Shown here: positions 44,584 through 54,480 of the stretch, one piece after another
Layout: the number at the start of each line of letters is the position of its first letter
Numbering within the stretch: the stretch's first letter is position 1
From: Adiantum capillus-veneris
Lineage: Eukaryota; Streptophyta; Polypodiopsida; Polypodiales; Pteridaceae
Length of the DNA stretch: 64,000 nucleotides
NCBI GenBank assembly: GCA_014529385.2
Contig: CM043960.1
Coordinates: 77,835,910 to 77,899,909, forward strand
Reading direction: 5' to 3'
Translations under genes and position numbers: made by a program
Notes under the pieces: model-generated
What the model was told of the DNA's origin: nothing
The model's database searches: none
What the model saw: only the letters and a program-made list of their open reading frames with translations

Positions 44584-44908
44584 GAGGATGAATAGGAACA
44601 TACAAGAGAAGGTCAGAAGTATGTTGTCTAATGCACAGCTGCCAAATGGGTTTTGGGCTGAAGCTGTATCAACAGCTGTTCATCTTATAAATAGATCTCC
44701 TAGCAAGGTTTTGCAGAAGGATTTAGTGGCAGAGATGGTATGGTCAGGCAAGGTGCCCTCATACAAGCATCTCAGAGTCTTTGGTTGTGAGGCATATACT
44801 CACGTTGCAAAGGAATTTAGGAACAAACTTGAGCCAAAGAGTAGACAGTGCATCTTTCTAGGCTATGGTAGTTCTGGTGAAATGGGGTACAGACTTTGGG
44901 ATCCCTAA
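44540..44908 (+). CDS. copia-2: integrase C-terminal part
   Basis: This continues the integrase after the frameshift: PYNPPQNGVAERMNRNIQEK with the catalytic glutamate, then the copia landmark VFGCEAYTHVAKEFRNKLEP and CIFLGYGSSGEMGYRLWDP. It ends at an in-frame TAA, after which the same frame continues (SRKVIRNNDVQFNEAK). Confidence 0.88.
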   Translation: MLTAPYNPPQNGVAERMNRNIQEKVRSMLSNAQLPNGFWAEAVSTAVHLINRSPSKVLQKDLVAEMVWSGKVPSYKHLRVFGCEAYTHVAKEFRNKLEPKSRQCIFLGYGSSGEMGYRLWDP

Positions 44909-45043
44909 TCCAGAAAGGTTATCCGCAACAATGATGTTCAATTTAATGAAGCCAAATATCATTCTAAACCAGAGAGGGTTGAGGAGAGACAAAATCTCAG
45001 GGCTCAAGAGGAGCAAGGACAGGATAGAGTGGAACCATAGGTT

Positions 45044-46534
45044 GTGGCTGAGCCTGAGCCACCTATTGTGCGTAGATCTGGACGTATCACGCGACCTCCT
45101 AATAGGTTTGTTCCATCTATGAACTATGTCATGTTGGCTGATTGCAATGAGCCTTCATGTTACAAGGAGGCAGTGCAAATGAAGGACTCCGGGAATTGTC
45201 AATTGGCCATGCAGTCAGAGATGACAGCTCTGCATAAAAACCAGACATGGAAGCTAGTTAAATTACCACAGGGCAAAAAGGCTCTACCTTGTAAATGGGT
45301 TTATAGGTATAAGATCACCACTCATGATAGTCAACCAAAGTACAAAGCAAGGCTTGTTGCCAAGGGCTTTAAGCAAGAACAAGGCATTGACTTTGATGAA
45401 GTCTTCTCTCCGGTGGTCAAGATGACTACATTGAGATTCTTTCTTGCATTGGTTGCCATATTAGATTTGGTGTTGCACCAAATGGATGTCAAGACAGCAT
45501 TTTTGCATGGTGATTTAGATGTGGAAATTTACATGCAGCAGCCAGAAGGGTTTGTTGAGAAAGGCAAGGAAGATTGGGTATGCCAGTTGTTAAAGAGTCT
45601 TTATGGCTTAAAACAATCACCGAAGGCATGGTACCATAAATTCCACAAGTTTATGCTTTCTCAAGGCTACAAACGTAGTGAGTTCGATCACTGTCTATAT
45701 ACAAAGAAGGCTAAGGATGGTAGTTGGCTGATCCTTATTTTGTATGTGGATGACATGTTGATTGCTGGCAAGCACTTGGAAGAGATTTCAGCTTTGAAGT
45801 CAAAGATGGAAAAATCGTTTGACATGAAAGACATGGGTGAGGCAAGTCATATACTTGGTATGCGCATTGAGAGAGACAGATCACAGAAGTTGATTTGGTT
45901 ATCTCAAACAGAGTATATTGACAAGGTTTTGCAACGTTTCAATATGGAGAAGGGAAAGGCATTGAGTGTTCCATTGCCACCATATGTGAAACTTAGCAAA
46001 CAAGATTGTCCTGTGTCTGAGGAAGAACAAGCTGAAATGGATAAGATTCCATATGCGTCTTCAGTGGGTAGTTTGATGTATGTAATGATTGCTACTCGCC
46101 CAGACATTGCATTTGCAGTGGGAGTAGTAAGTCGATACATGTCAAACCTAGGCAAGAAACATTGGGAGGCAGTGAAACGAATATTGAGATACCTGAAAGC
46201 TACAAAGAGTATGCGTATATGCTATGGGAGTCAGGAGCTAAGTGTAAAGGGTTTTACAGACTCAGATTATGCAGGTGACTTAGACAACCGAAGGTCTATG
46301 TCAGGGTATGTCTTTACATTGGCTGGTGGAGCAGTATCATGGCGTTCTATATTACAAGATTGTGTTACTCGGTCTACTACAGAGGCTGAATATGTTGCAG
46401 CATCAGAGGCATGCAAAGAATCAATTTGGCTTAATCAACTAGTAACAGATTTGGGAATCAAAGAAGAGATGCCTGTGTTATATTGTGATAGTCAAAGTGC
46501 TATACAATTGGCTCGCAATCCAGTTTATCACTAA
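45044..46534 (+). CDS. copia-2: reverse transcriptase and RNase H
   Basis: A 496-residue frame with a full copia polymerase: WKLVKLPQGKKALPCKWVYR, then YKARLVAKGFKQEQGIDFDE, DVKTAFLHGDLDVEIYMQQP, YGLKQSPKAWYHKF, and the catalytic LYVDDMLIAG. RNase H follows with FTDSDYAGDLDNRRSMSGY and STTEAEYVAASEACKE. All active-site residues are present. It stops at a TAA in VYH*KKKHVDVKYHF, where the last ~50 residues (NPADLLTKGLPSESFAHFRK) continue in frame. Confidence 0.93.
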   Translation: MAEPEPPIVRRSGRITRPPNRFVPSMNYVMLADCNEPSCYKEAVQMKDSGNCQLAMQSEMTALHKNQTWKLVKLPQGKKALPCKWVYRYKITTHDSQPKYKARLVAKGFKQEQGIDFDEVFSPVVKMTTLRFFLALVAILDLVLHQMDVKTAFLHGDLDVEIYMQQPEGFVEKGKEDWVCQLLKSLYGLKQSPKAWYHKFHKFMLSQGYKRSEFDHCLYTKKAKDGSWLILILYVDDMLIAGKHLEEISALKSKMEKSFDMKDMGEASHILGMRIERDRSQKLIWLSQTEYIDKVLQRFNMEKGKALSVPLPPYVKLSKQDCPVSEEEQAEMDKIPYASSVGSLMYVMIATRPDIAFAVGVVSRYMSNLGKKHWEAVKRILRYLKATKSMRICYGSQELSVKGFTDSDYAGDLDNRRSMSGYVFTLAGGAVSWRSILQDCVTRSTTEAEYVAASEACKESIWLNQLVTDLGIKEEMPVLYCDSQSAIQLARNPVYH

Positions 46535-46791
46535 AAGAAAAAGCATGTGGATGTGAAGTATCATTTCATCAGAGAAATGCTCGAGGATAAGCAACTTTAT
46601 CTTGTCAAAGTTCACACCACAGAAAATCCTGCTGATCTACTTACAAAAGGACTTCCCTCAGAGAGCTTTGCGCATTTTCGCAAGCAGTTAGGTGTAGGGT
46701 AGTACATCACTTCTCTACATCTCTTGCATATTAGCTTGTATAGTAGCTTCTCTCACACTTAAAGTACCACATTGGACTTCAAGTGGGAGGT
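46535..46791 (+). other. copia-2: Pol tail and polypurine tract
   Basis: The Pol frame continues in phase after the TAA to a stop at about 46701. AAGTGGGAGGT immediately before the LTR is the polypurine tract. Confidence 0.8.
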
Positions 46792-46983
46792 TGTTGGGGT
46801 ATAAAGCCCAATGTGGTCGCCCAGGTAAGTGGGCGGGCCGCCAGGTATGTACACATATTCTTTTGTAAAAACCTAATAAGAACTCACTATGCTCTACACA
46901 TTACAGTAGAGCGAGTTCACCATATCGTCGTGCTCTTCCTCTCGCACTCTCTCTCGCGTCACACTTCCGCTCATACTCCTTCA
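46792..46983 (+). repeat. 3' LTR of copia-2
   Basis: A 192-base LTR identical to the 5' copy except for an extra CCGCT. It ends CATACTCCTTCA. The flanks are in a (GT)n satellite, so a target duplication cannot be judged. Confidence 0.93.
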
Positions 46984-47340
46984 ATGTGTGCCAATAAAAA
47001 GAGGAAAATGGTATAACCTTTCTATCACCCAAGTGTGGTAGATTGGTTATGCCATTTCCCTCTTGAATAACAGGTCTTGAATTCAACTCTTCGTCGGCTA
47101 GATCTTTAAGGTCTCTTGGGATAGTTTCCTACAACGTCAAAACTCTCTTCTTCTTGGGTGTGTGTGTGTGTGTGCCAATAAAAAGAGAAAAATAGTATAA
47201 GCTTTCTATCACCCAAGTGTGGTAGATTGGTTATGTCATTTCCCTCTTAAATAACAGGTCTTGAGTTCAACTCCTCGTCGGCTAGATCTTTAAGGTCTCT
47301 TGGGATAGTTTCCTACGACGTTAAAACTCTCTTCTTCTTC
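46984..47340. repeat. Satellite-like units with (GT)n, right of copia-2
   Basis: Two further units like those at 41102-41481, each with the tRNA-like GGTCTTGA.TTCAACTC word, ending in short (GT)n. They restore the array interrupted by copia-2. Confidence 0.8.
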
Positions 47341-47346
47341 TTCTCT

Positions 47347-47403
<57 letters not shown>

Positions 47404-47410
47404 AACACAA

Positions 47411-47459
<49 letters not shown>

Positions 47460-47580
47460 AAGAGGGGAAGGGAACATGAGAGAGAGGAGACGGACATAGC
47501 ATACCTGGCTCCCCTTCTTCTCCTCGTGTATGTGTATGTGTGTGTGTGTGTGGAGAAGAAAGAGAGAGAGAGAGAGAGGG
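47341..47580. repeat. (CT)n, (GT)n and (GA)n microsatellites at the CACTA right side
   Basis: A CT run (47351-47400), then GT (47411-47436), then GA (47437-47460), then further GT and GA runs to 47580. Frames across them are artefacts. Confidence 0.9.
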
Positions 47581-47718
47581 AGAGCGCGGGTTACCTCTTT
47601 GCTTGCTTGAGCACCAAAAACTCAGATCTGAGATCTGAGTTTTCGGGTGCTCTCGGTCTATATTTTACCCCTGTCGGCGTCGCTATGGGCGTCGCTATGT
47701 GAAGTACCACTTGTAGTG

Positions 47719-47980
47719 ATGTTTTCGCCACTATTACTGCACACGCAAAAAAAATCTCTCTCCATTTTCCTTTATTAAACCGCGGCAATATTGGTGGTTT
47801 TGAAGTTTTCCTCTTATAGTGTAAGATGCACTTAAATGTCATGTTTCTCATGTCCGATGTCATATGTTGACATAGGTTCTAAATCCGTAGTCTTTTTCGA
47901 TTCTAGCACAATGTATGTACTTTCTTTTGAGCATCAGCCTCACATTTCCATTTGCATGAAAGGCTACTAGAACTAGCATG

Positions 47981-48035
<55 letters not shown>

Positions 48036-48069
48036 CACTATTGGCAACCTAGTGAGTACGGCCTTGTTA
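47719..48069. other. Flank of CACTA with (CT)n tract
   Basis: This begins with the target duplication ATG. No gene is seen. A CT microsatellite occupies about 47982-48031. Confidence 0.6.
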
Positions 48070-48620
48070 TTATTAGTCATTAGAAGAGAAAACGAGGAAA
48101 GAAATATTAGGTTGGAGAAGTGGACCTAAAGATCGTCGACATGAGCTGTAGTATTAAGGGGGTCGAGGCCGAGTATGTATTATTGGAGTAGTCTGCAGTG
48201 ACAGAAGGCGCAACGCTTAAAGTTGATAAGATATTTCATGTGTTGCCATTGCTATTGACGCTCATCATATTCATGAGTCTGCCATCACCTAGCTACGGTG
48301 TGGCTTTTGCCTGCAAGTAGCCTGATGGAGCAACTGCTTTAGCCGGCACATATAAGTGGTTTTCTGCTTCAACAATGTATTGATAGCAACGTCACCCTCA
48401 TCTCCTACGTTCCCCTGCTGGACGGCATCAACACCTTTGAAAGCCTCTCTCGGAACAACTATGCCATGAAATTCGTCTTCCTCGACGTCCAGCTTGTGAA
48501 ACTCATCAAGAATGTTGATCTCGGGGGTGCAGGGTCTTTCCTCTTTTAAATTGATTATACCCTGCAGGCCCAATTCCAAATTAACTTTCATCATTGGAAA
48601 GGAGTGGACGTTTGAGTGTT
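48070..48620 (+). pseudogene. Unrecognised gene-like segment, copy 1
   Basis: A decayed relative of 49410-50035. Shared words include ATTAGAAGA, GATCGTCGACATGAGCTG and CATGAAATTCGTCTTC. At 48405-48530 one plus-strand frame reads YVPLLDGINTFESLSRNNYA then MKFVFLDVQLVKLIKNVDL, which looks like real protein coding. The rest has stops. I do not recognise the family. A minus-strand frame at 48289-48594 overlaps and is probably a shadow. Confidence 0.45.
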
Positions 48621-49409
48621 CCCAAAAAACATTTTTCTAAACAAATAGAAGAAATTGTCTTATTCCAAATTACAGGCAAACTTTACAAGTTTGCTTGAAA
48701 TGTATAACTACAATATGAAAAAAAATGCCATGGTGGCCATGGTGATGCCTACTCGTGGCTCTTGCCCGATGGTACGTAGCCCTTGCCCCACCATGTAACA
48801 TGGCTAATATTTGGAAGGGATAAGCACCTCCACCTGTGGGCCCTCTGGTGTGTCGAAAAAAAAGGAACAAATTTGCAAATTTTGTGAATTGCAAAAAAAA
48901 AATTTAGAGGTAAAAACCAAAACGTAGTAGGTTTTGTGTGAACACTGGGAGTCTGGGACATTGTATCATATGACTGGGAGGCACAAATGCATATCAAATA
49001 CACAAATTTAACATTGTACAAGAGGCCATAGAATTAGAGTGGCATGAGAATAGTCGTCATCACAAGTATGACAACTGTTTTGTTAACTAGTACAACCGGC
49101 CGCCTTCGGAGGCCTCTCTCTCTCTTTATCACGTGCAAAGGGGCTTTTTTTTGTTTGGACTTTAGCCTTTAGGTCGCAGATTGCAACACGTGTAAAGGGC
49201 TCTCCCTTTTACCATATTATGTTAGTAGATGTTGAGAAAAGCTTTAAAACTTGTGGTGGTATATCTTAGCAATTCTTCGTCTCATGTTGGCAAGTAGTGG
49301 GTACCTCTAAAAAATCCCTCACCTTGAGCACAAGCGGGGCTGTGCAATATCATCTTCTTGAACTCCCACCCCTCTACATTCATATTATGCTGGTCGCCGC
49401 CGTGAGAAC
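48621..49409. other. Spacer between the two gene-like copies
   Basis: No feature is recognised. The 48700-48900 part includes GC-rich and poly-A words, and 49100-49300 is AT-rich. Frames here show no domain. Confidence 0.4.
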
Positions 49410-50236
49410 TCACCGCTCATTAGAAGACAAAAGTTGGAAAGGAATATTAGGCTGCAGAAGCAACAGGAGCTGGAGATCGTCGACATGAGCTGTAGTATTG
49501 AGGTGGTCGAGGCCAAGTACGTACTGCAGCAGCGCGGCCAACAGGCGCTGCAGCGCCTGCGCTTGAAAAGATATTTGTATAATAATCATGTGTTTGATGA
49601 TGCTTCTGTCGGCTCTCATCATACTCATGAGTTTGCCTTTGGCGGGCTGCGGTGCGGCTTCCATTGGCAATCAGGGCACGTAGGGGCTTTCTACCACGCA
49701 AGCTTGGCCAGGCTGTTGGATGTGGGTGCCTGTATTGACAGGAATGACAGGCTCGCTTCCTACGTTCCCCGCTGGACGACACCAACACTATTGACAGCCT
49801 CTGTCAAGAAAGTACACCATGAAATTCGTCTTCTTCGACCTCCAGCTTGTGGAACTTAAGAACGTCGACCCCGTGGGTGGCTCTTCCCAGTATTTATACC
49901 CAGCTCTTTTTGTCAATGTATGTGCGTGTGTGTGCGTGCTATATTATATTAACTCGGGGCCCCTCTTTTAATATTTAACTGATACCGAATTGCAGGCGGA
50001 ATTCCAAATGATCTTTCATTGGCTTGATTACGTGGATGAGTTCTCAAATGCAATAGATGTGGATGGGACTTGCAGTTTTCTCTGCGATAACAACCCTCAA
50101 TCGCAGGCGTGTTCTGACAATGTTTGGGTGGCCCCCCTGCGTCTAGAGGGTTGCGATCTACATGGACTCCTGTGCCATCCTGCATGATCATAGTGATGGG
50201 CAACACCTCTCTCACAATGGAGCAATGCATCACTGA
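49410..50236 (+). pseudogene. Unrecognised gene-like segment, copy 2
   Basis: The 49434-49859 frame reads RNIRLQKQQELEIVDMSCSI then EVVEAKYVLQQRGQQALQRL, a charged probably helical start, then a histidine and glycine-rich middle. Near 49,760-49,900 it aligns with copy 1 in a different frame, showing a shift. A later exon-like piece (49996-50187) begins after an intron-like end TTGCAG and reads AEFQMIFHWLDYVDEFSNAI. Function unknown. The duplication and the intron-like boundary suggest a former multi-exon gene. Confidence 0.45.
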
Positions 50237-50340
50237 ATGCATCAATGTCCCACTCTGCGAGCATCATTGCTATTGGAGGAGACTATGGAGGAGTTAGTGT
50301 ATTGCTATGAAAACCTTCTTCATCTTTTCTGTTGTTTTTC

Positions 50341-50374
50341 GGGGGGGGGGGGGGGGGGTTGGGGTTGGGGTTGG
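50341..50374 (+). repeat. Poly-G and TTGGGG run (G-quadruplex candidate)
   Basis: Eighteen consecutive G followed by TTGGGGTTGGGGTTGG. At least four G-runs of four or more lie together, which is a strong sequence basis for a quadruplex. It sits 60 bases upstream of the truncated LINE and next to a (CT)n run. Confidence 0.9.
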
Positions 50375-50426
50375 TCAAGCGCATTCTCTCTCTCTCTCTC
50401 TCTCTCTCTCATGTATGCCGTCTTTT

Positions 50427-52200
50427 TTAACTATTGAGGATGTATGCGGTGGGCTTGAAAAGTTGGCCACTCGCAAAGTGGGAGATCTTCAAGGTATCAA
50501 GCCGGAGATGATCAAATGGACGGGAGATTTTACCCATGAGTGGATGTGTGATATGTTCAACCTTGCACTTCAACATGGTATGCCTTATGATTGGAGTACT
50601 AATTGGGTTAAGCCTTTGCATAAAGGAGGGGATGTAAAGAATGTAAGCAACTAGCGGACTATAATGATTGGGTCTCTTATGGCAAAGTTGTTTGGGTGCA
50701 TAATGGAGATGAAATTGAGTGATTCGGCTGAAGAGAATGACAAGCGTGAAAAGGGACAAGCGGGTTTTCGTCGATGCCATAGCACCATTGATCATCTTGT
50801 CACTCTTCGTGTTCTCATGGAGGAAAGTCGGTTGAAAGGCAAGCGATTGTATTGTTGTTTTGTGGACTTTAAGAAAGACTTTGATATGATTCCACGTAAC
50901 AATTTGTGGAGAAGGATGGAAGAACTCCAAGTGCCAAGTGAGTTTATGCTTGCGGTTTCTCGAATCTATGAGAAGGTGATTTGTCAATTGCGCATGGGAA
51001 GAGAAATTTCAAAAAATTTTGTAAGCACTATTGGGGTTAAACAAGGATGTCCATTGTCACCAACTCTCTTTGGTCTATGCATCGATCAATTGGAACAAAT
51101 GGTACTTGACTTTATGTAAGAAGAAGGCATTGAAGAGGTCACTATTTGCAATGCGGTAATCATGCTTTTGTTGTATGCGGATGATGTAGTGCTTCTAGCA
51201 CACACTTTAGAAGATGCACAAAAGCTTATGGTTGTCCTTGAGAACTTTTGCTTGCATAGTGGGCTGATTGTAAATGAATCCAAAACAAAGGTTATGCTTG
51301 TGAAAACCAACCATAAGGAGAAGCCATGCATTGTGTACAACAACGAGACACTTGAAGTTGTTGAGAGCTTTAAGTACCTTGGCCTTGAGGTTCCATCCAA
51401 TCACAAGTGGCATGAATGTGCTATGCGTCATTTGGAAGCGGGAAAGAGATCATATTATGCATTTGAGAACATGTGTAATGCAAGAAACATCAAGTGTTGG
51501 GTTCGAAGTATCTTTTTGATGCATTGGTGACACCGGTTCTTCTTTATGGAGTTGGAGTGTGGGGCGGGAGCATCTCAAAGTCTACTTGGAAAGAGTTTGA
51601 GAATCTCCAAAAGCGTTTTCTTACAAACTTTCTCCAAGTTAAAACACAAACACCATATATGCTCCTACTTCTTGAGTCGGGATCTCTTCCAATTGAGGTT
51701 ATGGGCATGGAAAGGGTTGTGGAGTACATGATAAAGATGCGTCAAAACCCCTCACATCGACTTCCTACAATTGCATGGGAAGCAAGCAAAAAAGTTCAAA
51801 AGACGCATAAAAGCAAGATCTTGAGCACGGGATGGATGCAAGACATAAAGAAGTGGTTTGGGAGATGGGATGCATTACACTTGCTACATGATGCTTCAAT
51901 TGACTCTCAAGTGAATGAAGCTTTTCTACAACGCCAATGTATTACGGCTTGGGAGAAATCCGGTGGGTCACGCTTCATACATTACACCACCTATATTGCC
52001 CCCAACTACAAAACCATGTTCTTCGTTGAGAGAGGAAACCGTACTCACACTTACATGCTTGAGCCTATTCCCTTGTCCGCGATACGCACTATCGCAGCAA
52101 TTCGGCTTAGCTCCCATTTCCTTCGATGCGAGATAGGGCGTTGGGGCAATGGAGAAGAGTCAAATCGATTGTGCACATTATGCTCACTGCAAGTTTGAGA
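50427..52200 (+). pseudogene. LINE copy L: reverse transcriptase (5' truncated)
   Basis: The plus strand carries an RTE-like non-LTR reverse transcriptase with no endonuclease. The order is GIKPEMIKWTGDF, then AGFRRCHSTIDHLVTLRVLM, CFVDFKKDFDMIPRNNLWRR, GVKQGCPLSPTLFGLCIDQL, and the catalytic LYADDVVLLAH near 51175. The C-terminal region ends with RLCTLCSLQV, part of a zinc-finger-like end that continues past stops (ESEYHTLLEC). Breaks: a stop near 50653, a stop after LDFM at 51117, and a shift near 51500. It starts abruptly at about 50410-50430, as 5'-truncated LINEs do. Confidence 0.85.
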
Positions 52201-52460
52201 GTCTGAGTACCACACACTACTAGAGTGCTGAGCTTTTGATCACATCCGAACTTGCTTCTCTCACATTTTCAGCCATAACTTAGACCTACACACTTTCCTC
52301 TCCCAGCCAAAGTGTGGGCTCTCCATTGCGACTCTCATCACTACAATTTTGGAGCATCGAGAGTCACTCATCAGCCATACACATACTACATCACATGTAA
52401 CTTTGGTCCCATAGGTCATATTTGACCTCCGAGGACGATAATAAAATCTATCTATCTCTC
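52201..52460 (+). repeat. LINE copy L: 3' end with microsatellite tail
   Basis: The LINE tail ends in GACGATAATAAAATCTATCTATCTCTCTC. A short repeat tail instead of poly-A is typical of RTE-clade LINEs. The same end, inverted, is at 55142-55180 for copy R. The reading frame past the nominal stop is readable to about 52410 (HTTSHVTLVP). Confidence 0.75.
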
Positions 52461-52595
52461 TCTCTCTCTCTCCTCTTTCTCTCTTGGTGGTAAAATATAT
52501 AACGCAAACATACTCTACATAACTCATGAATACTACATAGGATGACAAAGTATTTGTGCCAGATATTACACATTTATTCTATGGCTCTCTCTCTC

Positions 52596-52637
<42 letters not shown>

Positions 52638-52832
52638 ACTCCACTCATTCTCTATATATAACCTAATCTACTTTTTGCATTCATCTCTTTCTCTTCCTAC
52701 CTCTTTTTTCTCGCTACTTCTTGTGTTTCTCTCTCTAGCTTCTCTCTCTCTCTCTCTCTCTCTAATTCTCCTCTCCAACTCCCACACTCTCTCTTATCTT
52801 CCTTCCCTCTCCCTCTCCCTCCATGACTCCCA

Positions 52833-52881
<49 letters not shown>

Positions 52882-53131
52882 ATTGGGCTCTAATTCTTAT
52901 TCTCTTGCTCTCCCTTTCTTTTTCTCTCTCTAACTCTCTCTACTCTCACTCTCTTCTCTTCTCTCTCTCTCTGTCTCTCTCTCTAACTCTCTCTTCTTAT
53001 TCTCTCCTCCCCTCTCTCTAACTCTTTCTCTTTGCTCTCTCTCTCTCTTCAATCTATACTATCTCTCTAGGTCTTTGTGTCTCTCTAACTCTCTCTCTCT
53101 CTCTTCTTTTGCTATCTCTAAATCTCTCTTT

Positions 53132-53169
<38 letters not shown>

Positions 53170-53193
53170 TCTCTCTCTACTTTCTCTCTCCAA

Positions 53194-53229
<36 letters not shown>

Positions 53230-53478
53230 TCCCTCCTTCCCTCTCTCTCCTTTTTTTTCTTCTCTCTAACTCTCTCTTTCTTCTCTCTCTAATTCTCTCT
53301 CTTCTCATCTCTCTCTCTCTTCGTTCTTCTCTATCTAACTCTCTCTCTTTCCTCTCTCTCTAGTTTCTTTCCTTCTCTCTTTAATTCTTATTCTCTATCT
53401 CTCTCTCAAATTATCTCTCTATTCTCTTCTCTCTCTTCCCTTCCTCTCCTTTTCTCTCTCTCTATCTCTTTGTCTCTC

Positions 53479-53530
<52 letters not shown>
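52461..53530. repeat. Kilobase-scale (CT)n-rich tract
   Basis: About 1 kb composed almost wholly of CT dinucleotides and pyrimidine variants, with short interruptions. Serine-leucine frames across it are artefacts. It lies directly downstream of a LINE tail that ends in CTATCTATCTCTCTC, which may have seeded it. Confidence 0.9.
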
Positions 53531-53545
<15 letters not shown>

Positions 53546-53566
53546 ACTATATATAAAAGTGTATAT

Positions 53567-53598
<32 letters not shown>

Positions 53599-53605
53599 TT
53601 ATAAA

Positions 53606-53665
<60 letters not shown>

Positions 53666-53725
53666 TATGTGTTTATATAGATATATGTGTGTGTATAATA
53701 ATCTAAGTATATAACTAAACATTTA
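53526..53725. repeat. (AT)n and (AC)n microsatellites
   Basis: Alternating AT runs (the longest is about 53608-53662) with a CA run at 53571-53590. This forms the left counterpart of the AT tract at 54855-54926 in the inverted repeat. Confidence 0.9.
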
Positions 53726-53994
53726 TTATTTGCATTTATTTTTTTAGTTTCAATATATAATTGTATATTTATTTAATCTTTAATGATAAAAATTATCACA
53801 CGTGCACACACACACATGCACATACACATACACATACACATACATGCACACATGGACATAGACACACATGCATCCTAATGTGTCTCAAAGTTTGTGTTTA
53901 TGTGCATGTGTGTTGTGGAAGTGTGTTGTGGGGAGAGTAGTGGGGAGAAATTTATGCATAAGATTATCAAAGTGCATCTTGTAATCTATCAAGT

Positions 53995-54060
53995 GCCTTA
54001 GTCTAGTTGGTAGGGTAATCCCCTAAAAGTGGGAGGTCTTGTGTTCAAGTCTCCTCATCC
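53995..54060 (+). ncRNA. tRNA-like segment, left
   Basis: TAGTCTAGTTGGTAGGG matches a polymerase III A box and GTGTTCAAGTCTC a B box, about 35 bases apart. This resembles a tRNA or tRNA-derived SINE head. A full cloverleaf with proper acceptor stem was not found, so it is not called as a functional tRNA. Confidence 0.55.
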
Positions 54061-54480
54061 CATTTTGTGAGGAAAGCCTCATGGCACATGCCACGTGGCA
54101 GCATGTGCCATGTGGACATGTGCCTACATGGCATCCCACGTGGCTGCTGCCACATGGCATGTGCCTACATGGCATCCCACATTTTGTGAGGAAAGCCTCA
54201 TGGCACATGCCACGTGGCAGCATGTGCCATGTGGACATGTGCCTACATGGCATCCCACGTGGCTGCTACCCAATGGCATGTGCCTACATGGCATCCCACA
54301 TGGGATGCCATGTAGGCACATGCCCACATGGAACATGCCACGTGGCACGTGGTACCACATGGCATGTGCCATGTGTATTGCGATCACGGGCAATACACGT
54401 GGCACATGCCACGTGGCAACATTTGCACATGGCATGTACGATGTGGCCATGTGCCTACATGAGGATTTCTTCACAAAAAT
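54061..54480. repeat. CACGTG/CATGTG-rich repeat core
   Basis: Repeated words such as GGCACATGCCACGTGGCA and GTGCCTACATGGCATCCCAC. There are two tandem units of about 120 bases at 54061-54182 and 54183-54300, then inverted copies. The plus-strand frame of histidine, tryptophan and cysteine is an artefact. CACGTG is the G-box sequence bound by plant bZIP and bHLH factors; binding here is only possible by sequence. Confidence 0.8.

Larger units (their letters stand above)
34913..47718 (-). mobile_element. CACTA (En/Spm) DNA transposon, 12.8 kb with nested copia
   Basis: The left end is CACTACAAGAGG and the right end, on the minus strand, is CACTACAAGTGG. A 3-base target duplication ATG lies on both sides (34910-34912 and 47719-47721). 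Both ends carry subterminal repeats of GCGTCGCTAT type, dense on the left (34983-35172) and a short set on the right (about 47677-47698). Inside are minus-strand transposase sequences related to TNP2 and a TnpA-like segment, plus a young copia insertion at 41482-46983. The agreement of TIRs, target duplication and subterminal repeats makes the boundaries firm. Without copia-2 the element is about 7.3 kb. The coding exons are broken. Confidence 0.9.

Noticed and set aside
41477-46988. Target-site duplication for copia-2
   Set aside because: Flanks lie in a (GT)n satellite and read GTGCA and ATGTG; a match by chance or slippage cannot be told apart.
50341-50374. Interstitial telomere of TTGGGG type
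   Set aside because: That telomere unit belongs to ciliates; here it is three units after a G homopolymer, better explained as a slippage product.
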